Part shown: positions 10,807 to 20,769 of the stretch, piece by piece
Numbering within the stretch: position 1 is the stretch's first letter
How the letters are laid out: the number at the start of each line of letters is the position of its first letter
DNA from: Bacteroidota bacterium
Lineage (GTDB): Bacteria > Bacteroidota > Ignavibacteria > UBA10030
Reading direction: 5' to 3'
NCBI GenBank assembly: GCA_026416125.1
Contig: JAOAFT010000002.1
Span: forward strand, 124,001-188,000
Length of the DNA stretch: 64,000 nt
The notes under the pieces: generated by a model
What the model saw: only the letters and a program-made list of their open reading frames with translations
What the model was told of the DNA's origin: nothing
Database searches by the model: none
Translations under genes and position numbers: made by a program

Positions 10807-12339
10807 TTAAAATGGGAAATCTTCCAGCGGTTTCTCTTCCCGGTATTCCTCGAACGTTGGTTCTTTAGCAACCTTGTGGACACTGTGTGGCACAACATAA
10901 ATAGCCTTCCTTGGCTCTGCAGGACATACATGTTCACAAGCACCACACCCAATACAATACTCAGAGTGCATCTCTGGAATAAAAAGTTCGCCATATGGCA
11001 CCATCCGAACAGCTTTTGTTGGACAATGCTCAGAACATGCACCACAGTCTTTCTGCTTTACTTTCACAATGCAATCATCCGCAATGAACTCAGCAACTCC
11101 AATCTGCGTTACTCGCTTTTGTTCAACTGAAAGGGGAGAAATTGCTCCTGTTGGACATACATGGCTACAGATGGTACAATCATAGTTGCAGTAGCTGACA
11201 GAATAATCGAGGCGCGGCTGGAACAATCCGCTCATCCCATACTGCATCGTTGCTGGTACCAATACTTGTGTAGGACATTGTTCAACACATAAGTAACAAG
11301 CTGTACAATGTCGAGAAAAGTGACGAACGCTCCGTGAACCAGGTGGTGTAACAGGAATTGTGCGTGCTTCGAAGTATCGACTTCGTGTCTCTTGGGCACC
11401 TAGTTTTTGCACAACTGTTGCTACTGATGCAACAATCGGCGTTAGAAAAGTTGCTTTGAGAAAATTCCGTCTCGAATTTTTTACCTTGGTAGTTTTAGTT
11501 TTCATCATTTTTCTTCCTACATACATTATTCCAGCAGTTGGACACACATCGATACAATTGAAACATCCTACGCAAGCAGCAAACTCTACCTTCTTCTCAC
11601 GCGCATCAATACATCGTGCTTTGCAGACTTTTTCACATGCACCACAATCCTTACACAGCGATTGAACAATTGAAATTTTAAAGAAAGAAAATCGAGAAAC
11701 AAGCCCCAACAATGTTCCCACAGGGCAGAGCAAGTTACAAAATAAACGACCTTTTGTATATGAAAGTATTGCAATAAAAACAAGTAAGCTACTCGTTACT
11801 CCAAAAGTACCCCACGTGAAATGTCGATACACAATCTCGGAAGTACCAAGAAGTACTGCAAGAACATTATTCACTCCAACAATGGTGGGCACACCAAGAG
11901 TAACAATAATCCGTCCATACACACTGTATGGTTCAAGCATATTGAGAAGCCAGTAACTACCAGCAATAGCAGACACCAGTACTACAGTAAAAATAGAATA
12001 CTGTGTTTTAAAATAGGGTGGTACAAATCGATACCGTCGCTTGTTCCTCTTATCTTTCCACACTGGTATATGACCAAACAAGTCTTGAAGTAGACCAAGC
12101 GGACACAGTGTGGAACAATACACCCGACCAAACAAGAGTGTTGCAATAAAAAGAACAACGACAATAACTTGGAGTACACGATTGCTTAACGATTCAAGGA
12201 TTGCAGGACCGAGTTGAGTCCCAACAAGTGCAGTTACAACTTCGAGTGGAATTGCATGAAAGACATCGAGGAAAACAAGGGTAAGTGCACTACCAACAAA
12301 TAAAGAACTAGTGACTCTTGCAACTTTTAGCCAGTGCAC
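10807..12339 (-). CDS. NapH-like membrane polyferredoxin fused to C-terminal multi-4Fe-4S domain
   Basis: N-terminal TM segments with YCSTLCPLG and FCNLLCPVG; CKDCGACEKVCKARC, CVGCFNCIDVCP; internal SRRNFLKATF plus hydrophobic segment; then CTACYLCVEQCP, CTICSHVCP, CGACSEHCP, CIGCGACEHVCP. Confidence 0.9.
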   Translation of the reverse strand: MHWLKVARVTSSLFVGSALTLVFLDVFHAIPLEVVTALVGTQLGPAILESLSNRVLQVIVVVLFIATLLFGRVYCSTLCPLGLLQDLFGHIPVWKDKRNKRRYRFVPPYFKTQYSIFTVVLVSAIAGSYWLLNMLEPYSVYGRIIVTLGVPTIVGVNNVLAVLLGTSEIVYRHFTWGTFGVTSSLLVFIAILSYTKGRLFCNLLCPVGTLLGLVSRFSFFKISIVQSLCKDCGACEKVCKARCIDAREKKVEFAACVGCFNCIDVCPTAGIMYVGRKMMKTKTTKVKNSRRNFLKATFLTPIVASVATVVQKLGAQETRSRYFEARTIPVTPPGSRSVRHFSRHCTACYLCVEQCPTQVLVPATMQYGMSGLFQPRLDYSVSYCNYDCTICSHVCPTGAISPLSVEQKRVTQIGVAEFIADDCIVKVKQKDCGACSEHCPTKAVRMVPYGELFIPEMHSEYCIGCGACEHVCPAEPRKAIYVVPHSVHKVAKEPTFEEYREEKPLEDFPF

Positions 12340-12348
12340 TCCACACTC

Positions 12349-13275
12349 CTACACAGCAATTCGTTTAATATTTAACTTTTCTAAGTTCATAGTTCCAACG
12401 TTCATCTCAGCTGCATAGCGAATGTAATGCACACTTTCTGGCTCTAACCCAAATAACTTGACAGCTGCAGCATCAGCTGCTACAATATCTTTGCTTATGA
12501 TTTGTGCTTTCATAATTGTAACATCGCTAACAGAAACACCACGAGGACCATTACGCTTCATGACAGCGTATGCATCAATGATTGTGAGTGTCGTCTTCCT
12601 GTACGCAGCAAAATCCGCAATACACTGATGGAGATCAGTTGCATGCCAAATACCTCGATTCCACACATTCCCCATTAAATTTTTCATTGCAATACTTACT
12701 TTTGTTGAGCCATGGTGTTTCAAAACTGGAATATTGATAAATACATCAGCATTCAGCACAGCTTCGTGCTCTTTTGCTTCCTTTAATGCTTTACCGTTAA
12801 CCTGTACAGGATGGTAGTAACCCTCGCTATGACCTGGTATTAACTTCCCACCAGCATCGAGAACAGCTTTCTCTATACCACTATTGGAATAACATCGCTG
12901 CCACTGGTCGCAGGTATGATCAAAAACAACAACCTCTCTAGCACCTGCTTCGAGACATGCTTTCACAACTTCTCCCACAAGTTTTGGATTCGTGTTGGCA
13001 GCCCGTTCTGGAGTAACATCCCATCCAATGTTTGGTTTAATAACAACTCTGCTTCCTTTTTTTACAAAAGTGCTCATCCCTCCAAGTGCATCGATTCCTC
13101 TCCGAAACATGACGTCCGGTTCACCACCCCGTACCGCAACAAGATCGTATGGCGATACTGCTTTCTCTAACCTTTGCTGTGCTGAAAGTGTATGGAAAAC
13201 CGATGAAATTGAGCTAGAGGATACAATGACTGTAGAAAGACCGAGCGTAGAACGCAAAAATGATCGCCGATCCAT
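12349..13275 (-). CDS. DUF362 domain protein with Tat-type signal peptide
   Basis: N-terminus MDRRSFLRSTLGLSTVIVSSSS; DUF362-type VVIKPNIGWDVTPERAANTNPKLVGEVVKACLEAGAREVVVFDHT and IPVLKHHGSTKVSIAMKNLMG. Confidence 0.9.
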   Translation of the reverse strand: MDRRSFLRSTLGLSTVIVSSSSISSVFHTLSAQQRLEKAVSPYDLVAVRGGEPDVMFRRGIDALGGMSTFVKKGSRVVIKPNIGWDVTPERAANTNPKLVGEVVKACLEAGAREVVVFDHTCDQWQRCYSNSGIEKAVLDAGGKLIPGHSEGYYHPVQVNGKALKEAKEHEAVLNADVFINIPVLKHHGSTKVSIAMKNLMGNVWNRGIWHATDLHQCIADFAAYRKTTLTIIDAYAVMKRNGPRGVSVSDVTIMKAQIISKDIVAADAAAVKLFGLEPESVHYIRYAAEMNVGTMNLEKLNIKRIAV

Positions 13276-13343
13276 ATGAACTCCACCATAGTTGTATGTG
13301 AAAAACGCAATGCTTCTACGTAAGAACCGAATTGTATGCGTTA

Positions 13344-13898
13344 CTAGTCTCGATACGCCTTGTAGTACCGTGAAACAATTGACGTTGCTGCTAATACTTT
13401 AACAGCATCCCAAATGGTAAAAACCAAAAAACCGCTACTCAAAGCTTGAACCCAATTACGAAAGAGGACATTGTAAAGGTGGATTGTACCTAGCACGAAT
13501 ATAAGAAGAGTTCCCACACTCATTGAGAAAAGTATCCACAGGTAACGCTTGTGTTTTTCAATAAGAATCGCCACTACTGCCGCTGCTATGGGAAATGAGA
13601 GAAGGTAACCACCGGTAGGTCCGAGTATTTTCATAATTCCAGATGTCCCACCAGCAAAAACAGGGAAACCGATTATTCCTAAACCTACGTAACTAAGCAT
13701 GCTTATGAACGCTGATTTCTTATCGAGAATCCCACCAGCAAGGAGCACACATAGTGTTTGTAAAGTAAAAGGTACCGGGGTTGTTGGTATTTCGACCTGA
13801 GCAGCAAGAGCTGTAAGCACTACAAATCCAATTATACGTGTACCGTAGACTAACTGTTCACGATAAACATCAACCGTTACTGTACGCGTTTGCATCAT
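13344..13898 (-). CDS. bioY: Biotin transporter BioY
   Basis: LTALAAQVEIPTTPVPFTLQTLCVLLAGGILDKKSAFISMLSYVGLGIIGFPVFAGGTSGIMKILGPTGGYLLSFPIAA. Confidence 0.96.
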   Translation of the reverse strand: MMQTRTVTVDVYREQLVYGTRIIGFVVLTALAAQVEIPTTPVPFTLQTLCVLLAGGILDKKSAFISMLSYVGLGIIGFPVFAGGTSGIMKILGPTGGYLLSFPIAAAVVAILIEKHKRYLWILFSMSVGTLLIFVLGTIHLYNVLFRNWVQALSSGFLVFTIWDAVKVLAATSIVSRYYKAYRD

Positions 13899-13920
13899 AG
13901 TGTATACACCCTTTCTCTAT

Positions 13921-13938
13921 TATCTTGATACCAAGATA
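13921..13938. promoter_or_regulatory. Operator-like inverted repeat upstream of bioY
   Basis: TATCTTG-ATAC-CAAGATA, perfect 7-bp arms, about 22 bp upstream of the bioY start. Confidence 0.4.
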
Positions 13939-13978
13939 TTGAAACAGATATTGAAAATCAAACTTTCGTACGATTCCA

Positions 13979-14019
13979 ATTCTAACTTCATTGGTGTTAG
14001 AATGTTGCAAAAACAACAT
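13979..14019. terminator. Two overlapping stem-loops between the beta-barrel gene and bioY
   Basis: ATTCTAAC-N9-GTTAGAAT (8-bp arms, 13979-14003), then ATGTTG-CAAAAA-CAACAT (6-bp arms, 14002-14019). Confidence 0.35.
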
Positions 14020-14090
14020 CTCATTGACTCAGTGAAGTCTCCTTGGAATTTATATACTATGGCAGGGATGTTTACTTTAAATTGGTATTG

Positions 14091-14612
14091 TTAATACTTC
14101 AAGAAGCTAATTGAGAAAAGTACTGATGAACCACTGAGACCATCACTTAAGCTGATACTTGAAATATCAAATGTAAAAAAAACATATTTTGCAATTTCAT
14201 AGCCAATACCACCATACAACACCGTACCTGATTTTGGGTCTCCAAACTCTGGAATCGACATTGCCGGACCAAAACCAACATTTACATACACACCAGAATT
14301 CTGCACTAAAAAATGTCGATAATCAGCAGTCCATGTTAACCCCTGGTACGGACTATCCGTATCAATCCATGTCCATCGGAAACGAAATGCCAGGATAGAC
14401 TGTTCAGTAAACCCATACCCAAGATATACTTGAGCACCATATGATGACGCACTTTCAGAATTACCACTTCTATATTCAATGGAACTACTCCCGAGTACAC
14501 CTCCAAGACCTAATAAAAAACCTTCCCTCATTCCATCACCAAGTTGCGCAAAAGAGGTGAATGTGAATAACAGCCCCCCCACAAAAATCAACAGTAGTAA
14601 ATGTGTCTTCAT
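14091..14612 (-). CDS. Small outer-membrane beta-barrel-like protein
   Basis: Signal peptide then alternating amphipathic strands (GAQVYLGYGFTEQSILAFRFRWTWI...GVYVNVGFGPAM...VLYGGIGYEIAKYVFFTFDISSISL). Confidence 0.65.
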   Translation of the reverse strand: MKTHLLLLIFVGGLLFTFTSFAQLGDGMREGFLLGLGGVLGSSSIEYRSGNSESASSYGAQVYLGYGFTEQSILAFRFRWTWIDTDSPYQGLTWTADYRHFLVQNSGVYVNVGFGPAMSIPEFGDPKSGTVLYGGIGYEIAKYVFFTFDISSISLSDGLSGSSVLFSISFLKY

Positions 14613-14794
14613 ACTCTACTCCTTCCCTTCAAAAGTGAACTGTAAAAGACATCCCTGCCCTTTCAATGCATAGCATAATAAACTTTTTGCCAATTTACAA
14701 CAAACGGTGAGAAATATCCTTTTCTGAATTAATACAATACTATTGTTATAACTGCTTGCCACTTGACCCTATCGTATAACTCTGATGGTTCGAA

Positions 14795-15868
14795 TTATTT
14801 CCCTTTATCAAGTTTTCCGAGGAGATCTGCTGCTATGTTGAATTTTTCCTGAACTCGTGATTTGATCTTCGAAGGGAAAGGATGATTCTTATAACTAAGA
14901 ACTGTTTTGAGGTGGTTATTGACTCCAACAGTATCATTGAGTCTTAGTTTAGCTTTTGATAAGTTCAACCGGCATACAATCTCATTATATGGGTGAGCCT
15001 GTTGTGAAGAAAGAATTTCTTGAAGGAGAGTAGAGTACCATTGAACTGCTTCTTCGAGTTTTCCAGCTCGGTCGTACGCTGTTGCTAGTCCCCAAAGGAA
15101 TACACGGTTCCGGGGGTACTGCTGCAAAGCTCGTCGAGCCCATGTTTCAGCTTTACTGTATTCTTTAAGTTCAAGGTAAATAGTTATCAATGAACTCATC
15201 GCACTGAAGCGATTATATTCAGCTCTTTCTGATGCTATAGTAAGCATTTGAATTCCCTTCATTCGATCATCAGAAATGAAGGGAAGCCATGTTAAGAATT
15301 GTGTTTTTTCGCTCTTCCAAAAATAGTACGTTCCCACACCAACGTATGCCTCATAAAACGTTGAATCCGCTTGGAGAACCTTTTCAAAGTATTGGGCACT
15401 CGATGAACCATATCGCACAGCCTGAAGCCACCTTCCTTGATCAGCAGCATAGTACGCTCTGTACCCATCAACAAGCCCACAAAAAAACTCCTGCCACGGC
15501 TGTGGGTATCGTTCTGCAAGTTGTTGTGCACGGACTAATAGAGAATCAAACAAGTGTTCATCAATAGGAGTTTCCAAATCGATAGCCATTGCCTGCAAGG
15601 TAGCTACTTGATATAAGTATCCATAGGGGTGTTCTGGAGCAAGGTGTGTAACTTTTTTGAAATGGTTCAACGCTTCATGGTATTGTTGCAACAGGATGAG
15701 ATGAATTCCTTCTTTTACTAAACGATCGAGTGGATTGTTCAATGATTGAGCAACAGCGGTTATAGAGAGAATGTAGAGAAAGAACCATACACCTCTACAT
15801 TTTATTCTTTTACTTGGTACCGAAGATACGATCACCTGCATCACCAAGACCTGGAACAATGTATCCAA
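14795..15868 (-). CDS. Tetratricopeptide repeat protein
   Basis: TPR-like LILLQQYHEALNHFKKVTHLAPEHPYGYL and YSKAETWARRALQQYPRNRVFLWGLATAYDRAGKLEEAVQWYSTLL. True start uncertain; ORF overlaps upp by 59 bp. Confidence 0.75.
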   Translation of the reverse strand: MDTLFQVLVMQVIVSSVPSKRIKCRGVWFFLYILSITAVAQSLNNPLDRLVKEGIHLILLQQYHEALNHFKKVTHLAPEHPYGYLYQVATLQAMAIDLETPIDEHLFDSLLVRAQQLAERYPQPWQEFFCGLVDGYRAYYAADQGRWLQAVRYGSSSAQYFEKVLQADSTFYEAYVGVGTYYFWKSEKTQFLTWLPFISDDRMKGIQMLTIASERAEYNRFSAMSSLITIYLELKEYSKAETWARRALQQYPRNRVFLWGLATAYDRAGKLEEAVQWYSTLLQEILSSQQAHPYNEIVCRLNLSKAKLRLNDTVGVNNHLKTVLSYKNHPFPSKIKSRVQEKFNIAADLLGKLDKGK

Positions 15869-16439
15869 TTGAATTTAACTTTTTATCGATTGCACAAGTG
15901 TAAATTGATACCGATGGACATGAATCTTGCAGTGCCCGAATTCCTTCTGGAGCAGCAATCAAACTCACAAAAACAATAGTACGTGCCCCATGTTTTTTTA
16001 GCAATGATACAGCCATTACAGCACTTCCCCCTGTCGCAAGCATTGGGTCGAGGACAAGAACGCGAGCTGTTTTCAACACGGGGGGAACCTTAAAATAGTA
16101 TTCAACGGGCTGGAGTGTACGTTCATCCCTAAACATGCCAATATGACCAACACGAGATTCTGGCACCAGTTCAATAAAACCATTGACTAATCCTAATCCT
16201 GCACGGAGGATCGGTATGAGAATAACATCTTCTTTGAGTTTTACCCCGTTCGCTTTAGCAAGAGGTGTTTCTATGGAAACTGGTTGCATAGAAAGGTCTT
16301 TCAAAACTTCATACGCCATACAACGAGAAATACGATGGAGCACAGAACGAAAGAGTTCGAATGAGGTGTTTTTATTACGAAGAATTGTAAGATCTCGTTG
16401 AATGAGGGGATGTGTGAGTACAGTAACATTTTTTTTCAT
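15810..16439 (-). CDS. upp: Uracil phosphoribosyltransferase
   Basis: HPLIQRDLTILRNKNTSFELFR...VILIPILRAGLGLVNGF...VLVLDPMLATGGSAVMA. Confidence 0.97.
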   Translation of the reverse strand: MKKNVTVLTHPLIQRDLTILRNKNTSFELFRSVLHRISRCMAYEVLKDLSMQPVSIETPLAKANGVKLKEDVILIPILRAGLGLVNGFIELVPESRVGHIGMFRDERTLQPVEYYFKVPPVLKTARVLVLDPMLATGGSAVMAVSLLKKHGARTIVFVSLIAAPEGIRALQDSCPSVSIYTCAIDKKLNSIGYIVPGLGDAGDRIFGTK

Positions 16440-16450
16440 CGTGTCACTCC

Positions 16451-17476
16451 CTACTGAATTTTCAAAATCCGTGACTCAATGTTCTTTTTTATTTCACTGA
16501 GCGGAACCATCCGGAGAAGTGGTACCTTTATATTCAAAAGAATATCTTTCCATCGTCGGACAGGACTATAGTGCTGACTCTTCACTGTTCGAGCAAATGG
16601 TTCAACGTCTTGAAAGATTGCTTCTACTTCTGCAAAACATTCAAGAAAGTCTTTATTGTTCCGGTACGTATGGAGGAGAGCTTCACGGTAACGATCCAGG
16701 ACATTGGTTCTGTCGAGCGCTTGTCGTTGTCCAAAGAACGCATAATGAGCGACGAGAACATCACCTACAATACAATTTGCCATTCCGTATTCTGCTGGTT
16801 TAATAATAGAAAGGAATATCTCATCATCAATAAAATCAATACTGCCACCAAATTTTTGAAATGTTTCTCCGAACCAAAGAATGGTGTTAATTGAGAATCG
16901 ATTGAGCCCAAAAGGAATTGGAGGAACATGGAGCTCCTGGTAACCATCGAGGAGAATTTTTGCGAGAAACCACTGATGAAGATCAATAACGAATTGCGTA
17001 TTCCGCGAAACCAAACTATCTTCTGACCAAGGGTGAATAAAGCGAGGATACTCAAACTTCTTAAATGCTTGGAGAACAGTTGTGCAGAGCGCGTTGTTAA
17101 TGGTCAGTGGAGTCACAAAGAAGAACTCAGGATGTGTAAGTCGAAACTGAACAAGTCGTTCGAGAAAGTGTGGTTCTGCCCATACAATATCATCATCAAG
17201 TTTAACATAAATTGTATGGGGTTCAGTAGCTCGTTGGTAAAAATCGTTGATTGTCCGGTTCCCTTCACATCGACCATTTGGATGCGGTATAAGATTAATT
17301 TTTGGGAACTTCTTGGCCAGTAGTTCAAAGAATAGAATATCAGCACGGTTCGTTGTGTTAAGCCAAAACTCGTATCTCGTAATATCTGATGTGAGTACCA
17401 ATGGAACAAGAAAACGCATATACCGACGTCTTCCAACTGGTGTTACACATACGATCGTATACTTTTTTTCACTCAT
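16451..17476 (-). CDS. Glycosyltransferase-like protein (GT-A fold suggested), family unclear
   Basis: TIYVKLDDDIVWAEPHFLERLV (DDD motif), IDFIDDEIFLSII. Confidence 0.55.
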   Translation of the reverse strand: MSEKKYTIVCVTPVGRRRYMRFLVPLVLTSDITRYEFWLNTTNRADILFFELLAKKFPKINLIPHPNGRCEGNRTINDFYQRATEPHTIYVKLDDDIVWAEPHFLERLVQFRLTHPEFFFVTPLTINNALCTTVLQAFKKFEYPRFIHPWSEDSLVSRNTQFVIDLHQWFLAKILLDGYQELHVPPIPFGLNRFSINTILWFGETFQKFGGSIDFIDDEIFLSIIKPAEYGMANCIVGDVLVAHYAFFGQRQALDRTNVLDRYREALLHTYRNNKDFLECFAEVEAIFQDVEPFARTVKSQHYSPVRRWKDILLNIKVPLLRMVPLSEIKKNIESRILKIQ

Positions 17477-17491
17477 TTACCATTATCCTAT

Positions 17492-18802
17492 CTATTTTTT
17501 CCTAAACACAATTCCAAGGGGTACACCTTCGAACCCAAAGTGAGCTCGGAGACAATTTTCTAAATATCTCCGATAACTTTCTTGTACTAACGTTGGCTCA
17601 TTACAGAAAAATGCAAAGAGTGGTGGCTCTGTTTTAATTTGTGTCACATACTTTATTTTTATCTCTTTTGGACTAGATGATTTTGGAGGGTTCTTTTCAA
17701 TATCAACCATGATGGTTTTATTTAAAACACTCGTACGAATACGCCGGCATTGTTCCTGGTGAACCAATTTAGCTTTGTCGATAACTTTGAAGATCCGTTG
17801 TTTTGTAAGAGCCGAGATAAACACAATTGGTAAAAAATCGTACACTCCAAGACGTTTTCGAATAAACAGTTCGTAATGTCGTGCAGTATTTGTGTCTTTT
17901 TCAATTAAATCCCACTTATTCACAGCAATGACTGCAGCGCGACGTCGTTCCATTGCTGCATCGACAATCTGTACGTCTTGTTTGTCAACACCCTGCTGAG
18001 CATCAAAAAGGATAACAGCAACGTTGCTGTGTTCAAGCGCTCGAAGTGTGCGCAGTGTACTATAAAACTCTATACTCTCACGTATTTTGCTTCGTTTCCT
18101 AAGACCCGCTGTATCAACCAAAATTATCTCTTCCTCGTTATAGTTAAGGATTGAATCAACAGAATCGCGTGTTGTACCAGGTATATCTGTAACAACTTGC
18201 CGAGGTTTCCCAAGAAGTGCATTTACAAGTGATGATTTTCCTACGTTTGGCTTCCCTACAATTGCAATCCTGAGTCGATCATCTTTTTTCTTCCGTTTTG
18301 ATGGTTTCTTGATATCCGATGTGATGATATCGAGGAAGTCTCCAATTCCTCGGCCGCCGAGTGCTGCAATACTCATCGGCTCACCCAACCCCAATTCATA
18401 AAATTCCGATGCGAGTGCTTCTCGCTTTGCTGAATCAACTTTATTAACAACAAGGTATACCCGCTTCCTTGTTTGACGAAGAATCGTAGCAATTTCCCTA
18501 TCGAGAGGAGTTACCCCATCAAGTGCATCAACTAGGAAGATAACAGCATCTGCTTCTTCAATTGCATACTGAGCTTGTTCACGAATTGCTTTTTCAAATA
18601 CGTCGTCCGATGCAGGGACAAACCCTCCTGTATCAATGAGTGTAAAGCTCTTGCCTGCCCACTCTGCCTCTGCATATCGTCGATCTCGAGTTACTCCAGG
18701 TGTATCGTACACAATTGCATCACGCATTCCAAGAATGCGATTATACAATGTCGATTTCCCCACATTCGGTCGCCCTATGATTGCAACTATGTACTCGCTC
18801 AT
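17492..18802 (-). CDS. der: Ribosome biogenesis GTPase Der (EngA)
   Basis: Two G domains: IIGRPNVGKSTLYNRILGMRDAIV and IVGKPNVGKSSLVNALLGKPRQVVTDIPGTTRDSVD; C-terminal KH-like domain. Confidence 0.98.
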   Translation of the reverse strand: MSEYIVAIIGRPNVGKSTLYNRILGMRDAIVYDTPGVTRDRRYAEAEWAGKSFTLIDTGGFVPASDDVFEKAIREQAQYAIEEADAVIFLVDALDGVTPLDREIATILRQTRKRVYLVVNKVDSAKREALASEFYELGLGEPMSIAALGGRGIGDFLDIITSDIKKPSKRKKKDDRLRIAIVGKPNVGKSSLVNALLGKPRQVVTDIPGTTRDSVDSILNYNEEEIILVDTAGLRKRSKIRESIEFYSTLRTLRALEHSNVAVILFDAQQGVDKQDVQIVDAAMERRRAAVIAVNKWDLIEKDTNTARHYELFIRKRLGVYDFLPIVFISALTKQRIFKVIDKAKLVHQEQCRRIRTSVLNKTIMVDIEKNPPKSSSPKEIKIKYVTQIKTEPPLFAFFCNEPTLVQESYRRYLENCLRAHFGFEGVPLGIVFRKK

Positions 18803-18924
18803 TCAATTCTTACACAATGAACTTCAAAGTTTTTTTTCTAAGATACAAAGAATTTTCGATTGGTCTGTTCATGCCTGAAATTTGTTTGTTGCAAAAATTA
18901 CCAGATATCAAAATGAATCATTTC

Positions 18925-20769
18925 TTAGCGTTCTTGCACAATCGGTTTACGTCCTCTGATTACTGAAATCCATTGAGGTATAGCATTTGCGAGAACAATA
19001 ACAACACAGCCCATGATAATAATCGTTAATAAACAATTTATTGTTCCTTGAACTCGCGTTGGTAAATGCAGAATTTGAGGAATGAAAAGGTTCACAATAT
19101 TGAGTGTGCCAGCAGACAATGTAGTAATAGCAATAAACACCAAGGGAAGAAGTGTTACCCAAGCATATCGTGCTTTCCCTCGATTGACAATGTACGTTGT
19201 TCCAACAGTGAGAGCTACAGCTGCAAGAAGTTGATTCGCAGTACCAAACATTGGCCAAATTGTTGTTACAGTTCCAGTATATATGAAGTATGCCCACGCA
19301 AACACAACGAGAAAGCTTGCAAATAAGTTGCCTGGGAGCCAATTTGCTCGTCCTAATGGTGCATAGATACGTCCCATTGCTTCCTGGAGAATGAACCGCC
19401 CGATACGGGTACCTGCATCGATCGTTGTCAGAATAAACAAAGCTTCGAACATAATAGCAAAATGATACCAATATGACATCAAACTCGTTAATCCGGGAAT
19501 GGATGAAAATATTTGAGCCATTCCGACAGCAAGCGAAACAGCTCCTCCTGTTCGTCCAACGATTGTTTCACCAACTTCGGCAGTGAGTGTTTCTATATTC
19601 GATTCTGTGAACCCCATAGCGCGGAGTTCTGGCAAGATATTCTGTATTTTGTCTGCTGGTACATTGATGAGGAAGTAGTCTAAAGGAAGTAAACTTGACG
19701 CGGCAATGAGAGCAAGTACACTAACAAATCCTTCAGAGAGCATTGCACCAACAGTAATAAATTTCATATCTGACTCACGCATGAGCATTTTGGGAGTGGT
19801 CCCTGAACTGACAAGTGAATGAAATCCTGAAATCGCACCACATGCAATTGTAATAAAGAGATAAGGGAAAAGTGTCCCTGGGACTATAGGTCCACCACCT
19901 TGGATGTACTTCGTAAAGGCTGGCATTTTCAAATCCGGTGCTACAATAATAACGCCAATAGCAAGCATAGCAACAACACCAAGCTTCATAATTGAACTGA
20001 GGTAATCTCTTGGTGATAACAGTAACCACACAGGGAGAACCGATGCTAAGAATCCATAGAGAGCAAGAAGCAGAGCAAGAGTTTTATGATCAAGCAAAAA
20101 CCACGAGGCAACAGACGATTCCGGCACATACTTCCCATAAATAACAGCAAGAACAAGAAGTATTACACCCCCAATTGTTGCTTCGGCGACCTTTCCTTTA
20201 CGAAACTGAAACATCCATAACCCCATCAATACAGCAATTGGAATAGTGGCAGCAATAGTAAAAACACCCCACGCACTCTCTGCTAAAGCGTTTACGACTA
20301 CTAGCCCCAAACCAGCCATTGCGATGATGAGTATAATGAGTATTGCAATCGAAGCGATTGTTCCACTCAATTTACTAATCTCTTCTTTTGCGATTTCAGC
20401 AAGTGATTTCCCATCGTAGCGAATAGAAGCAACGAGAATAATGTAATCGTGTACTGCACCAGCAACTACAGCCCCTATAACCATCCAGAGAAATCCAGGA
20501 AAGTACCCGAATTGAGTTGCAAGCACAGGACCAACTAAGGGACCAGCACCTGCAATTGCAGCAAAGTGATGCCCGAAGAGAACAAACTTGTTCATAGGGT
20601 AGTAATTCTGTCCATCGTAGAGTCGGTGGGCAGGTGTATGTCGAAGATCATTTGCTACAGCAATTTTTGCTGCTATGAAACCAAAGTAAAACCGGTATGC
20701 CAATGCAAAAAACGCTAAAGCACCAAGAACTAATGGGATCGAGTTCATTGATTCTTTTTCTCCATTCAA
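18925..20769 (-). CDS. cstA: Carbon starvation protein CstA family (peptide/pyruvate transporter)
   Basis: [57 protein letters not shown]. Confidence 0.96.
   Translation of the reverse strand: MNGEKESMNSIPLVLGALAFFALAYRFYFGFIAAKIAVANDLRHTPAHRLYDGQNYYPMNKFVLFGHHFAAIAGAGPLVGPVLATQFGYFPGFLWMVIGAVVAGAVHDYIILVASIRYDGKSLAEIAKEEISKLSGTIASIAILIILIIAMAGLGLVVVNALAESAWGVFTIAATIPIAVLMGLWMFQFRKGKVAEATIGGVILLVLAVIYGKYVPESSVASWFLLDHKTLALLLALYGFLASVLPVWLLLSPRDYLSSIMKLGVVAMLAIGVIIVAPDLKMPAFTKYIQGGGPIVPGTLFPYLFITIACGAISGFHSLVSSGTTPKMLMRESDMKFITVGAMLSEGFVSVLALIAASSLLPLDYFLINVPADKIQNILPELRAMGFTESNIETLTAEVGETIVGRTGGAVSLAVGMAQIFSSIPGLTSLMSYWYHFAIMFEALFILTTIDAGTRIGRFILQEAMGRIYAPLGRANWLPGNLFASFLVVFAWAYFIYTGTVTTIWPMFGTANQLLAAVALTVGTTYIVNRGKARYAWVTLLPLVFIAITTLSAGTLNIVNLFIPQILHLPTRVQGTINCLLTIIIMGCVVIVLANAIPQWISVIRGRKPIVQER

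Noticed and set aside
18947-19471. 174-aa minus ORF rich in Cys/Ser/Tyr ([19 protein letters not shown]...)
   Set aside because: Alternate-frame shadow of cstA, with low-plausibility composition.
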